A stretch of DNA of 64,000 nucleotides from an uncultured Kordiimonas sp. (GTDB lineage: Bacteria > Pseudomonadota > Alphaproteobacteria > Sphingomonadales > Kordiimonadaceae): assembly GCA_947503575.1 (NCBI GenBank), contig CANNDZ010000002.1, forward strand, positions 124,001 to 188,000, in the 5' to 3' direction. Position numbers and translations under genes: made by a program. The notes under the pieces are model-generated. The model saw only the letters and a list, made by a program, of their open reading frames with translations. It made no database searches and was not told where the DNA came from. Positions 26,097-35,671 of the stretch are shown here, in pieces; position 1 is the first letter of the stretch; each line of letters opens with the position of its first letter.

Positions 26097-27959
26097 GTGC
26101 CAGTTTTGTCCGTCTCCAACTTATCGAATGGTATCGCGGTAATCAGGTCGTTTCTCAAAACGGCACCCACTGCGCCCGGCGTCTATCGGATGCTCGATAA
26201 GAACGGCGACGTCCTGTATGTTGGCAAAGCAAAACATATCCAAAAAAGGGTTACCAGCTACACGCAGGTCGCGCGCCTCAATAACCGACTTCAGCGCATG
26301 GTATCTGCGACCCATTCGATGGTATTTGTGACAACCCGGACAGAAGCCGAAGCGCTGTTGCTGGAAGCATCACTGATAAAACGGTTTAAACCGACGTTCA
26401 ATGTGCTGCTAAAGGACGACAAATCCTTCCCCTACATTTTGCTTCGCACGGACCATGAATGGCCCCAAATTACTAAGCACCGGGGTGCGCGGCGATACAA
26501 AGGGCACTATTTCGGGCCATTTGCCAGCGCTGGAGCGGTCAATCGCACCTTAAACACACTGCAAAAGGTCTTTCAGTTGCGGTCCTGCACGGACAGCACA
26601 TTAGATACCAGAACACGTGTGTGCCTGCTGTATCAGATCAAACGATGCTCCGGTCCATGTGTCGGCAAAGTACCAAAAGATGAGTATGCTGACATGGTTG
26701 GTGAAACGCGCGCGTTTCTAGAAGGCAGAAACACCGATATCCAAAAGAAGTTCGCAAGCGCAATGCAGGATGCCAGCGACGCACTTGAATATGAAGCAGC
26801 GGCCATTTTCCGCGACCGGCTGAATGCTCTGACCCAAATCCAGAGCCATCAAACCATGGTCAATGCCATGGTTGACGAAGCTGACGTGATCGCCGCAGCA
26901 AAAGTCGGGGGACAGGTCGGTATCCAGCTCTTTTTCTTCCGGGCCGGCCAAAATTGGGGCCACCGTGCGTATTTTCCAAAACATGACAAAAGCGACAGCA
27001 CGTCTTCAGTTTTGGCGGCCTTCATCGCACAGTTTTACGACAATAAGCCTGCTCCAAAGAATATTCTGATATCCCATAAAGTGGATGAACAGGACTTGCT
27101 TGCAGCTGCATTGACCGAGCGCATGGACAGAAAAGTTCACATCACCGTGCCCGCCCGTGGTAAAAAATACGATACGGTGAAAGAAGCCATCAGAAATGCA
27201 AAAGAAGCTGTAGAGCGCAAGCTGGCAGAAACCGCAAGTCAGACCAAACTACTGGACGGCGTTGCAGAGAAATTTGACCTCGAAGCGCCACCAGGCCGCA
27301 TTGAGGTGTATGACAACAGCCATATACAAGGTGCAAACGCTGTAGGCGGAATGGTTGTGGCCGGGCCTGACGGCTTTATGAAAAACAGCTACCGCAAGTT
27401 CAATATAAAGGATGAGGATCTTGCCCCCGGCGATGACTTTGGCATGATGCGCGAGGTTATGCGCCGGCGATTTTCCCGGCTCATAAAAGAAGATGAAGAT
27501 CGCTCTCGCGGCCACTGGCCCGACCTGCTGTTGATTGATGGTGGTCGGGGACAGCTTAGTTCCGTCATGGAAACGCTTGAAGAATTGGGCGTAAATGATG
27601 TTGCAGTTGTCGCCATTTCAAAAGGCCCCGACCGTAACGCCGGACGCGAACAATTTCATATGCCCGGCAGGCAAACCTTTACAATGCCGCTGAATGATCC
27701 GGTGCTCTATTACCTGCAGCGCCTGCGCGACGAAGCCCACCGCTTTGCGATAGGGTCCCATCGGGCCCGGCGCAAATCCGACATTAAAAAATCACCGCTG
27801 GACGGCGTGCCAGGCATTGGTCCAAAACGGAAAAAAGCCCTGCTTCATCACTTTGGGTCCGCTAAAGCAGTTGTCGGTGCTGACGTTCGGGACATCGAAA
27901 GTGTAGATGGTATTTCGCGCGCAATCGCACAAAAAATATACGATCACTTCCATGAATAA
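26097..27959 (+). CDS. uvrC: UvrABC excinuclease subunit C
   Basis: Makes both incisions during nucleotide excision repair. The 620-residue product has the GIY-YIG domain (GVYRMLDKNGDVLYVGKAK, 3' incision), a Cys cluster (SCTD ... CLLYQIKRCSGPC), the UVR motif for UvrB binding (near residue 220), the RNase H-like 5' incision domain (YDNSHIQG, LLIDGGRGQL) and C-terminal helix-hairpin-helix pair (GVPGIGPKRKKALLHHFGS). The start is a GTG with only a weak AG-rich leader; no in-frame ATG exists between it and the upstream stop at 26049. Confidence 0.96.
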   Translation: MPVLSVSNLSNGIAVIRSFLKTAPTAPGVYRMLDKNGDVLYVGKAKHIQKRVTSYTQVARLNNRLQRMVSATHSMVFVTTRTEAEALLLEASLIKRFKPTFNVLLKDDKSFPYILLRTDHEWPQITKHRGARRYKGHYFGPFASAGAVNRTLNTLQKVFQLRSCTDSTLDTRTRVCLLYQIKRCSGPCVGKVPKDEYADMVGETRAFLEGRNTDIQKKFASAMQDASDALEYEAAAIFRDRLNALTQIQSHQTMVNAMVDEADVIAAAKVGGQVGIQLFFFRAGQNWGHRAYFPKHDKSDSTSSVLAAFIAQFYDNKPAPKNILISHKVDEQDLLAAALTERMDRKVHITVPARGKKYDTVKEAIRNAKEAVERKLAETASQTKLLDGVAEKFDLEAPPGRIEVYDNSHIQGANAVGGMVVAGPDGFMKNSYRKFNIKDEDLAPGDDFGMMREVMRRRFSRLIKEDEDRSRGHWPDLLLIDGGRGQLSSVMETLEELGVNDVAVVAISKGPDRNAGREQFHMPGRQTFTMPLNDPVLYYLQRLRDEAHRFAIGSHRARRKSDIKKSPLDGVPGIGPKRKKALLHHFGSAKAVVGADVRDIESVDGISRAIAQKIYDHFHE

Positions 27960-28048
27960 ACTGTGTCGACGCCAACGCAGCGTCGGACATTGACCTGCTC
28001 CATTAAACCAGTATGGTGTGGCCAAACCAAATGGGCGCTGGAACAAAC

Positions 28049-28600
28049 ATGTGGAACCTGCCAAACATTCTGACACTGTCGCGGATATTTGTTATCCCGG
28101 TGCTGGTTGGTTCATTCTACATGGATCAACCGCTTGGCAGTCATATTGCCTTTATCACCTTCACATTAGCCGGCATCACTGATTTCTTTGATGGCTACCT
28201 AGCCCGCGCAACCGGTAGCGTGTCAAAAATCGGTCAATTCCTTGACCCCATCGCCGACAAATTGATGGTCGCAGCAATCCTTATTATGGTCGTTCATATT
28301 GGATGGGTCTCCAGTTACCATGTGGTTGCGGCTGTGATCATTATGTGTCGTGAAATACTGGTTTCCGGCCTGCGTGAGTTTCTCGCCGGTATTCAGGTCA
28401 GTGTACCTGTGTCAATGCTCGCCAAGTGGAAAACCACAGTCCAGATGGTCGCTCTCGGTGCTCTGGTCTGGACAGAAGGGGCACCACAGTTTGGCTTGCC
28501 CGCATTTGAGGTTGGCTTGACCCTGTTATGGGTTGCTGCATTGATCACGCTTTATACGGGTTACGACTATTTGCGCGCTGGCCTGAAACACATGGTATAG
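28049..28600 (+). CDS. pgsA: CDP-diacylglycerol-glycerol-3-phosphate 3-phosphatidyltransferase
   Basis: Inner-membrane enzyme making phosphatidylglycerol phosphate. From the ATG at 28049 the product has 183 residues, starting MWNLPNILTLSRI as in PgsA, with the CDP-alcohol phosphotransferase signature D-G-x2-A-R-x8-G-x3-D-x3-D in DFFDGYLARATGSVSKIGQ and FLDPIADKL. About five membrane segments. uvrC-pgsA-moaD-moaE is a commonly seen gene order. An upstream ATG (28013) would add 12 unconserved residues. Confidence 0.95.
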   Translation: MWNLPNILTLSRIFVIPVLVGSFYMDQPLGSHIAFITFTLAGITDFFDGYLARATGSVSKIGQFLDPIADKLMVAAILIMVVHIGWVSSYHVVAAVIIMCREILVSGLREFLAGIQVSVPVSMLAKWKTTVQMVALGALVWTEGAPQFGLPAFEVGLTLLWVAALITLYTGYDYLRAGLKHMV

Positions 28601-28603
28601 GCG

Positions 28604-28855
28604 ATGGATATCAAGTATTTTTCATGGATCCGGGAAGGTATAGGAACCGACGAAGAGCAGGTTAAGATACCTGCTGGTGTTACCACGATCAGCGACCTTC
28701 TGGATCATCTTTCCACACTTAGTGATGGTCACGCGCAGGCGCTTAAGGAACGCGTTTTTGTCCGGGTCGCCGTTAACCAAACGCATGTCAACCATGACCA
28801 TGCAGTTAAAGACACAGACGAAGTTGCCATTTTCCCACCGGTAACTGGGGGTTAG
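28604..28855 (+). CDS. moaD: Molybdopterin synthase small subunit MoaD
   Basis: Ubiquitin-like sulfur carrier of molybdopterin synthase, 83 residues. The essential C-terminal diglycine is present (VAIFPPVTGG), as is the start IKYFSWIREGIG of the beta-grasp fold. It begins 3 bp after pgsA and is followed 8 bp later by moaE, giving a complete synthase. Confidence 0.95.
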   Translation: MDIKYFSWIREGIGTDEEQVKIPAGVTTISDLLDHLSTLSDGHAQALKERVFVRVAVNQTHVNHDHAVKDTDEVAIFPPVTGG

Positions 28856-28863
28856 TACCCGCA

Positions 28864-29313
28864 ATGGTATCCGTTTCCGTCCAGAAAGAAGACTTTGACA
28901 TCGGGGCCGAAGTAGCGGCTTTGAAAGCAGATAACTTTGGCGTGGGCGCTATCGTAACCTTCTCTGGAACAGTCCGGGATATGGGCGGAACACTAACGTC
29001 CATGACACTGGAACATTACCCCGGCATGACAGAAGCCGAACTGATGCGCATTTCCGAGGACGCCGAGGCGCGCTGGCCCCTGCTTGGGACCCGAATTATA
29101 CATCGGCACGGGACGCTTGCTCCCGGCGATAATATTGTATTGGTTATTGCCCTGTCTGCCCATAGGCAGGCTGCATTTGAAGCAGCAGCTTTTTTGATGG
29201 ATTTCCTGAAATCCCGGGCTCCTTTCTGGAAAAAAGAAACCACCGAAGACGGTGCAGATTGGGTAGATGCAAAAGAAACCGACGATGCTGCAATGAACCG
29301 CTGGCAACGGTAA
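28864..29313 (+). CDS. moaE: Molybdopterin synthase catalytic subunit MoaE
   Basis: Large subunit of molybdopterin synthase that converts cPMP to molybdopterin using MoaD thiocarboxylate. The 149-residue product has GAIVTFSGTVRD, LEHYPGMTEAEL, the HRHGTL loop and the catalytic lysines in APFWKKE. Last gene of the uvrC-pgsA-moaD-moaE unit. A convergent terminator follows and then ftsZ on the other strand. Confidence 0.95.
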   Translation: MVSVSVQKEDFDIGAEVAALKADNFGVGAIVTFSGTVRDMGGTLTSMTLEHYPGMTEAELMRISEDAEARWPLLGTRIIHRHGTLAPGDNIVLVIALSAHRQAAFEAAAFLMDFLKSRAPFWKKETTEDGADWVDAKETDDAAMNRWQR

Positions 29314-29340
29314 ATCAACAAAACTGCACGCATAAAAGAA

Positions 29341-29366
29341 AAAAGGCTGGGGTGTCCCAGCCTTTC
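29341..29366. terminator. Bidirectional intrinsic terminator between moaE and ftsZ
   Basis: Ten-plus bp stem (AAAGGCTGGG with CCCAGCCTTT) and a 4-nt loop with A-rich flank on the left and T-rich flank on the right. Placed 28 bp after moaE and 31 bp after ftsZ, so it can serve both convergent units. Confidence 0.88.
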
Positions 29367-29397
29367 AATTCTATTTAATGTGGGGTGGCTGGATAGC

Positions 29398-31140
29398 CTA
29401 GTTTTGCTGGCGTCTCAGAAAACTAGGAATTTCCAGTTGCTCAGTATCCGCTTTTGGCGCCGGGCGATCTTCTTGCGTAACACCTCCCAATGCACCAGCA
29501 GTGTCACTGCTCTTGGCTACATCCTTGGCATCCTGCCCACCGGCATCATTGCTTGCTGGCGGCGGTGAAACCGTTGCAGTGTCATCCGGTTCCTGACTGC
29601 GCAGACCAGATGTCATGAGCTGAAACAGGCTTTTCTTTTGCGGAGCGGCTTCTGGCTCGCGCTCCTGCACCTGGGGTGCCGCCGGCTGCGCAGGCTCTGT
29701 CCTGTAAACAGTGTCTTGTTCGGGCTCAGCTTGACGCGGTAACGCCAAAGACTCTTTTGGCATCATCGGCGCATCGGCAACAAACGAGTCCTCGCCTTGC
29801 GCCGCGATTGCCCGTTGTTCAAGGTCTTCCTCCACTGTGTTTTGGACTGGCTCTGCGGATTGCTCGTGCGACACAGACTGTCCGGCATCAAATGTCTGGA
29901 GCGAAAGGTCGTCCGCACCCTCATCGTCTGCTCTGGCATCCTCATAATTCTCAGTTACGGCATCCTCTGCATCTTCAGCCGTTTCTACCACACCAACTTC
30001 GGCGGTCATTTCGTCATGGATCGCTGCCAGCGCGGCTTCTACCGGCTGCTCGTCTTGCATTTCAGCATCCGTCTCGCTTTGTTCTGCGGCAGCGGCAGAG
30101 TCATCATCGACATCGCTCTGTGGCTCGGCGACAACCTCACGAACAGGTTCCGGGATAGGCAGTCCTGCACCACCGGTGCCTTCGATACCGGTGGCGACAA
30201 CAGAAACCCGAAGCTTACCTTCCAAATCCTGGTTGAATGCAGACCCAAATACAATCAAAGCGTCTTCGTCGACTTGGTCCCGCACCATGTTAACGGCTTC
30301 ATCCACCTCAAATAGGGTCATGTCCATACCACCGGTCACATTGATGATAACGCCCTTAGCTCCCCTCAGGGATGCTTCCTCAAGAAGTGGATTAGAGATC
30401 GCCGCAGCAGCAGCGTCAGCTGCACGGGCTTCCCCTTCGGCCTCTCCTGTCCCCATCATGGCTTTACCCATTTCAGACATCACTGTTCTGACATCAGCAA
30501 AATCGAGGTTGATCAACCCTGGCATCACCATCAGATCGGTAATGCCGCGCACACCTGAGTGCAGCACTTCGTCAGCCATATTAAAGGCATCCGCAAAAGT
30601 GGTACGCTCATTGGCAACCCTGAACAGGTTTTGGTTTGGAATAATAATCAGCGTATCGACGTTTTCCGCCAACTCCTTGATACCACTCTCAGCAATCTTC
30701 ATGCGGCGACCGCCTTCAAACTGAAACGGCTTGGTCACCACACCAACTGTCAGAATACCTTTTTCCCGCGCGCGCCGGGCAATCACCGGTGCAGCCCCGG
30801 TGCCCGTGCCGCCGCCCATACCTGCGGTAACGAAAGCCATGTGGCACCCGGCCAGCATTTCATCAATGCGTTCCAGCGCCTCTTCTGCAGCGGCTTCGCC
30901 AATTTTGGGCTGCGCACCCGCACCCAACCCTTGAGTAATCTCTACGCCCAATTGAATTCTATTGTCTGCTCGGGCGTTCGTCAGCGCCTGTGCATCGGTA
31001 TTGGCAACCACAAAATCAACACCCTGCAATTGTGCTGCAATCATGTTGTTTACGGCGTTGCACCCGGCGCCCCCGACGCCGACAACCGCGATCCGCGGCG
31101 TAAGTTCAGTCAGTTCAGTGTTCCCGAAATCGATAGACAT
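29398..31140 (-). CDS. ftsZ: Cell division GTPase FtsZ
   Basis: Tubulin-like protein that forms the cytokinetic ring. The 580-residue product has the GTP-binding signature [13 protein letters not shown], the N-terminal [11 protein letters not shown], and the synergy-loop NxDFADV in [12 protein letters not shown]. After about residue 320 comes an unusually long, acidic, Ala/Glu/Asp/Gln-rich linker of some 240 residues, then the conserved C-terminal peptide [10 protein letters not shown]. Long linkers are known in alphaproteobacterial FtsZ. GGAGG lies 8 nt before the ATG. Last gene of the dcw cluster. Confidence 0.97.
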   Translation of the reverse strand: MSIDFGNTELTELTPRIAVVGVGGAGCNAVNNMIAAQLQGVDFVVANTDAQALTNARADNRIQLGVEITQGLGAGAQPKIGEAAAEEALERIDEMLAGCHMAFVTAGMGGGTGTGAAPVIARRAREKGILTVGVVTKPFQFEGGRRMKIAESGIKELAENVDTLIIIPNQNLFRVANERTTFADAFNMADEVLHSGVRGITDLMVMPGLINLDFADVRTVMSEMGKAMMGTGEAEGEARAADAAAAAISNPLLEEASLRGAKGVIINVTGGMDMTLFEVDEAVNMVRDQVDEDALIVFGSAFNQDLEGKLRVSVVATGIEGTGGAGLPIPEPVREVVAEPQSDVDDDSAAAAEQSETDAEMQDEQPVEAALAAIHDEMTAEVGVVETAEDAEDAVTENYEDARADDEGADDLSLQTFDAGQSVSHEQSAEPVQNTVEEDLEQRAIAAQGEDSFVADAPMMPKESLALPRQAEPEQDTVYRTEPAQPAAPQVQEREPEAAPQKKSLFQLMTSGLRSQEPDDTATVSPPPASNDAGGQDAKDVAKSSDTAGALGGVTQEDRPAPKADTEQLEIPSFLRRQQN

Positions 31141-31174
31141 GCCCAGTTCCTCCGTTTGAATTCAATTTATCCCA

Positions 31175-31209
31175 TATCTTGTGCTGATACCAGCACCGAA
31201 CACGAGATA
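31175..31209 (-). other. Hairpin in the ftsA-ftsZ spacer
   Basis: GTGCTG-N4-CAGCAC (31181-31196) nested inside a weaker TATCT/AGATA pair. It lies in the 74-bp gap before ftsZ and has no T-run. It may be an mRNA stability or processing element for ftsZ. Confidence 0.4.
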
Positions 31210-31214
31210 GCCCG

Positions 31215-32480
31215 TTAAAAATTTTCCTTCAGCCACCGTGTCATGCGGCCAAAAGTTCCCGTTTTTTCCTGTGTTTCATCGTCTTTTTTATTGATAGTCG
31301 GCTTCATGTCGCTGATGGCAGGGTTTGTTGCATACAACAACAACCCCACAAGGCTTGCAAAACCCGGCGACTGCGCCGCTTGCGGTAACCCACCCAGAAG
31401 CTGTGGTTTACCAATCCGCACCCGACGACCAAGAATTTTACCCGCAAGGTCTGCCACGCCTTCACAGGCAGCACCGCCGCCTGTCAAAACAACTCGCTTA
31501 CCGGCCACGCCAGAAAAGCCCGAAGCATCCAGTTTTTTCGCCACCGTCGCAAACAGCAGTTCCAATTCTTTTTCCATCACAGATGTAAGATTACTGCGGG
31601 GCTGGCGGCTGTAACTGTCGCGACCTGCCTCGCCGACCTGCTGCACTTCAATTTCAAGGCGGGCATCAACAGGGTCAACAATTGCCGCACCGTTAAAGGT
31701 TTTCAGCCGCTCCGCCTGGTCGAAAGGCGTCAGAAGGGAGCGCGCAATCTCTTCCGTGATTTGTGCACCGCCAAGCGGAAGTGTTTCTGCATGAACCAGC
31801 GAACCTTGGGCAAAAACCGAAATACCCGTTGTGCCTGCACCAAGGTCGATGCAGGCCGCACCCATTTTCATTTCATCGTCTACCAGCGTTGAAAGACCGG
31901 CTGCAAAAGGCCCGTGGACGATGTTGACAACATTCAGATGTGCCCGGCGCACGCATGCCTGCAGGTTTTGCAAAGGCCCTCTTTCAGCGGTCAATACCAG
32001 CAAAGCAACCGTAAGAGTTTTGCCATACATACCCACTGGCATTTTAACACCGAAGTTGCCATCAACAGCAAACGCAGCTGGCAACACGTGCAACAGTTCC
32101 CCGCCTTCATCATCAGTTTTTTCTCTTGCTTCGACTAGTGCCCTATCGAGGTCTTGAGACCCAACCGCATGGCCTTCAACATCAACACTGACCTCAACCA
32201 CCTGGCTTTTGGGATCACTGCCAGAAAAGGACAGAATAACATCACTAACGGTTTGGCCAGCCATTTTTTCGGCCTGATCAACAGCCGCACGTATGGCACG
32301 CTCGGTTGCCTCCATATCGACTACAACACCGCCCGCCACGCCGCCGTTGCAGGCACGATTGCCAACGCCCAGTACCTTGACCTGATTATCCAAACCTACA
32401 TGTGCAATAAGGCACGCGACCTTACTTGATCCAATATCAAGGGCAGCAATCAATTTTTCCTGTCGACCATTCATTGCCAT
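31215..32480 (-). CDS. ftsA: Cell division protein FtsA
   Basis: Actin-like membrane tether of FtsZ. The 421-residue product has the phosphate-1 motif ALDIGSSKVAC, the phosphate-2 region IDLGAGTTGISVF, the adenosine motif VVLTGGGAACEGV, and a C-terminal amphipathic helix (FGRMTRWLKENF) that binds the membrane. Two adjacent Met codons (32480, 32474) could start it; ribosome-binding signal is weak. Separated from ftsQ by 65 bp and from ftsZ by 74 bp. Confidence 0.96.
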   Translation of the reverse strand: MAMNGRQEKLIAALDIGSSKVACLIAHVGLDNQVKVLGVGNRACNGGVAGGVVVDMEATERAIRAAVDQAEKMAGQTVSDVILSFSGSDPKSQVVEVSVDVEGHAVGSQDLDRALVEAREKTDDEGGELLHVLPAAFAVDGNFGVKMPVGMYGKTLTVALLVLTAERGPLQNLQACVRRAHLNVVNIVHGPFAAGLSTLVDDEMKMGAACIDLGAGTTGISVFAQGSLVHAETLPLGGAQITEEIARSLLTPFDQAERLKTFNGAAIVDPVDARLEIEVQQVGEAGRDSYSRQPRSNLTSVMEKELELLFATVAKKLDASGFSGVAGKRVVLTGGGAACEGVADLAGKILGRRVRIGKPQLLGGLPQAAQSPGFASLVGLLLYATNPAISDMKPTINKKDDETQEKTGTFGRMTRWLKENF

Positions 32481-32545
32481 TGTTGCTTAATCCAACTCAG
32501 TACTTTGGTGTGCCCAGATTGTGCCTGACGTGAGGCGTTGATTTT

Positions 32546-33325
32546 TTACAGCGCCCATTCTTTGCCTTGCATTTTACGCCGCCCGTCTGGCGTTACACGC
32601 GCCACCAACCGGTCTGCCAACCGCAAATCAAGGACACTGACTTCTCGTTCCAGCAATTGGTGTTTTCTGTTCAGTTCTTCAAACCTGGTCCACGCCTCAT
32701 GCAAGCCGTATGGCTGTTGCAGCGCTGCAGGCAACTTGACGCGAACCCCGTTCTTGAAAATGATGTCCCACCGCCGACCATCAACACGAACAGCAGACTT
32801 TATGCGCCCTGCCAGGGCCGGTGCGGCGTCTTTTAGGCGGTCAAAGGCCCGAAGGTCTTCCGCGTCTACTTCGCCAACGATCAATATTAGATCGCTGTAT
32901 GCCGCCAGGCCCCGATCAGTGATGGAAGCACCATCTGGATCAATCAGCGATACCTGCCCATTGCGCTGCGATAGCGCATAGGGTTCACGCTCTGTGACGC
33001 TAATAAAAAGTTTGCCTGGCAACACACGATTAATCTCTACCTGCTTCACCCAGGGCAAGGCTTCGATGCGCGCCTGAAGGTCTCCCAGGTCAATAGCCAG
33101 CATTGGCATGCCATTATCGATATCCAGAACCGCTTCGATATCTCGGTTGCGGGTTCTAGCAAGGCCGGTGATGTCCACATCTGTCAGCACAAAACCTGCA
33201 TCGCTGCTGGTTTCCATGAACCAGTTATTAGCTTCTTGTCGCAGCAGAACCATAAATACGGCCAACAGCAACAATAGTGTTCCACCGGTCAAGGGTCGCA
33301 GATTATTTCTTACAATCTGGGTCAC
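32546..33325 (-). CDS. ftsQ: Cell division protein FtsQ
   Basis: Bitopic divisome protein, 259 residues: a short cytoplasmic N-terminus, one membrane helix (GTLLLLLAVFMVLL), a periplasmic POTRA domain (FVLTDVDITGLARTRNRDI ... VKQVEINRVLPGKL) and a beta domain with EREPYALSQRNGQVSLID, the region that contacts FtsB/FtsL. Its ATG overlaps the murB stop by 4 nt. In most proteobacteria ddl lies just upstream; here murB is directly joined. Confidence 0.94.
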   Translation of the reverse strand: MTQIVRNNLRPLTGGTLLLLLAVFMVLLRQEANNWFMETSSDAGFVLTDVDITGLARTRNRDIEAVLDIDNGMPMLAIDLGDLQARIEALPWVKQVEINRVLPGKLFISVTEREPYALSQRNGQVSLIDPDGASITDRGLAAYSDLILIVGEVDAEDLRAFDRLKDAAPALAGRIKSAVRVDGRRWDIIFKNGVRVKLPAALQQPYGLHEAWTRFEELNRKHQLLEREVSVLDLRLADRLVARVTPDGRRKMQGKEWAL

Positions 33326-34251
33326 GCCCCACCCTCCGCTTCAGGGCGACCGATACGCCTAATTTCCCATTCAAGTTCGATCCCGCTGTGTGCTTTCACA
33401 CGATCTCTTACTGTTTCACCAAGCGTTTCAATATCTTTTGCGGTCGCATCACCATGGTTGATCAGGAAATTGCAATGCTTCGGCGAAACTTCCGCATCAC
33501 CAATGCGCAGTCCGCGACACCCAGCAGCATCAACCAGTTCCCACGCGTGTTGCCCTGGCGGGTTCTTGAAGGTACTGCCACCAGTCCGCGTACCTAGGGG
33601 TTGGCTTTCAGCGCGCGTGGTTGAAATCTCATTCATGCGTGCCTTGATTTCTTGCACATCACCCTGTTCTGCCTTCAAGGCCGCTTTTAGGATGATCATG
33701 TCGTCGCCAAGTGCCGCATGACGGTAGCTAAACTGAAAATCCTCTGGCTTTAACTCTTCCACATGACCAAAGCGATCAACGGCGTGTGCATGCTTCAAAA
33801 CATCCTTGATTTCGCGGCCGTAAGCACCTGCGTTCATGCGCACTGCGCCGCCAATTGTGCCGGGCACGCCGACAAGAAACTCAAGCCCGGCCAATCCATT
33901 TTGTGCAGCAGCTTTGGCAACATGAACATCCATCGCGCCCGCACCTGCACTGACGATATTGCCCCGCATGCAAACGTTACTGAACCCACGCCCTAAGCGA
34001 ATAACCAGTCCTTCAATGCCACCGTCCCGCACCAGCAAGTTTGAGCCAACACCGATAACCGTGATGGGTACCTGGGCAGGTAATCGGCGCAACACCTGGA
34101 TCAGATCATCCTCGTCGGCGGGCTCGAACAACAAGTCGGCGCTGCCACCTGTGCGAAACCAACTAAGGCGGGCCATCGGCGCGTTTGGCGTTAGTCGTCC
34201 TTTTATATGGGGCATCGCCTCCATTAGGCTTTTGATTGTGTCGGGTGTCAT
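33322..34251 (-). CDS. murB: UDP-N-acetylenolpyruvoylglucosamine reductase
   Basis: FAD enzyme making UDP-MurNAc. The 309-residue product is a type II MurB, with LSWFRTGGSADLLFEP, VIGVGSNLLVRDGGIEGLVIRLG (FAD site), YGREIKDVL and the catalytic serine region RTGGSTFKNPPGQHAWELVDAAG, plus a C-terminal catalytic Glu in the LEWEIRRIG region. One base separates it from the murC stop. Confidence 0.96.
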   Translation of the reverse strand: MTPDTIKSLMEAMPHIKGRLTPNAPMARLSWFRTGGSADLLFEPADEDDLIQVLRRLPAQVPITVIGVGSNLLVRDGGIEGLVIRLGRGFSNVCMRGNIVSAGAGAMDVHVAKAAAQNGLAGLEFLVGVPGTIGGAVRMNAGAYGREIKDVLKHAHAVDRFGHVEELKPEDFQFSYRHAALGDDMIILKAALKAEQGDVQEIKARMNEISTTRAESQPLGTRTGGSTFKNPPGQHAWELVDAAGCRGLRIGDAEVSPKHCNFLINHGDATAKDIETLGETVRDRVKAHSGIELEWEIRRIGRPEAEGGA

Positions 34252-34252
34252 A

Positions 34253-35671
34253 TCATGCCCCTTTATCCAGCTCGGTCACCAATTGCGCAGGCAAGGCATT
34301 AGCCCACGCTGAAATTGTGCCTGCACCTAAACAAACAACAACATCACCGTCTGATGCGTAACGTGACACTGTCGCAGCCAAGTCAGCGGGATCAGCGAAG
34401 GTATCAACTTGCCGGTGGCCATGGATGCGCAGCCCTTCGGCAAGGCCGGCTTGGTCGGCCCCTTCGATGGGACTTTCCCCCGCCGCATAAACCGGCGACA
34501 CCAACACAACATCAGCATCATTGAAACATGTGCAAAATTCTTCAAACAGGCTGGCAAGGCGCGAGTAGCGGTGCGGTTGGACCACGGCGATGACTTTATG
34601 GTCAAATGCATCCCGCGCTGCCTTTAGGACAGCTGCAATTTCAACTGGATGATGGCCATAATCATCAATAACCGTAATGCCGCCAACTTCACCCGTTTTA
34701 GTAAAACGACGTTTGACACCACCAAATTTCTGGAACGCTTTTGCCAAAACATCGGGACCAATCCGCATTTCAAGGCCAACGGCAATGGCAGCCAAGGCAT
34801 TCTGGACGTTATGATTGCCTGGCATCGGCAGCTGAACTTGTTCAATCTGCGTCGTTTGGCCCGACAATCGGTCAACCACAGTCACATCAAAGCTGGTCTT
34901 TCCCGCACGGCTACTAACATTGATAGCACGCACGTCTGCCTGTGCTGACAGGCCATAGGTAATATACTTCCGGCCACTGATTGTTTTGATCAGGCTTTGT
35001 ACTTCGGGATGGTCAATGCACAATACTGCGGCTCCGTAAAACGGCACACGGTCCAAAAACTGACGAAAAGCTTCTTTTTCATTGTCGAACGTGCCGTAAA
35101 AATCCAGATGCTCCGGGTCCATGTTGGTCACAACGGCAATGGTGGCAGGTAGTTTAACAAACGTGCCGTCGCTTTCGTCCGCTTCCACAACCATCCATTC
35201 ACTTTCACCAAGGCGTGCATTGGTGCCGTAGCTGTTGATAATCCCGCCATTGATGACGGTTGGATCGATGCCGCCTGCTTCCAGCACTGCAGCAACCATA
35301 GATGTGGTTGTGGTTTTTCCGTGCGTGCCGGCGACAGACACACACCACTTCAGACGCATCAATTCCGCCAGCATTTCGGCCCGGCGAACAATCGGCAAAG
35401 CCCGTCTGCGCGCCTCCTGAACTTCGGGGTTATCAGGCTGGATGGCAGACGAAACCACAACAACTTTGGCGTCCAGCACATTATCAGGCTTTTGACCAAT
35501 CATCACGTTAATGCCGACACCGCGGAGCCGCAAAACGTTGGCATTGTCGCTGAGGTCCGACCCTTGCACGGCATAGCCAAGATTGTGCATCACCTCAGCG
35601 ATGCCAGACATGCCAATCCCGCCAATGCCGACAAAGTGCACAAGGCCAATATCGAAGGGGACGTTTTTCAT
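34253..35671 (-). CDS. murC: UDP-N-acetylmuramate-L-alanine ligase
   Basis: Adds L-alanine to UDP-MurNAc. The 472-residue Mur ligase has an N-terminal Rossmann domain ([17 protein letters not shown]), the ATP P-loop [13 protein letters not shown] with the C-specific His, the Mg-binding EADESDGTF and the C-terminal domain with [10 protein letters not shown] and PHRYSR. Start ATG overlaps the murG stop by 4 nt. Confidence 0.97.
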   Translation of the reverse strand: MKNVPFDIGLVHFVGIGGIGMSGIAEVMHNLGYAVQGSDLSDNANVLRLRGVGINVMIGQKPDNVLDAKVVVVSSAIQPDNPEVQEARRRALPIVRRAEMLAELMRLKWCVSVAGTHGKTTTTSMVAAVLEAGGIDPTVINGGIINSYGTNARLGESEWMVVEADESDGTFVKLPATIAVVTNMDPEHLDFYGTFDNEKEAFRQFLDRVPFYGAAVLCIDHPEVQSLIKTISGRKYITYGLSAQADVRAINVSSRAGKTSFDVTVVDRLSGQTTQIEQVQLPMPGNHNVQNALAAIAVGLEMRIGPDVLAKAFQKFGGVKRRFTKTGEVGGITVIDDYGHHPVEIAAVLKAARDAFDHKVIAVVQPHRYSRLASLFEEFCTCFNDADVVLVSPVYAAGESPIEGADQAGLAEGLRIHGHRQVDTFADPADLAATVSRYASDGDVVVCLGAGTISAWANALPAQLVTELDKGA

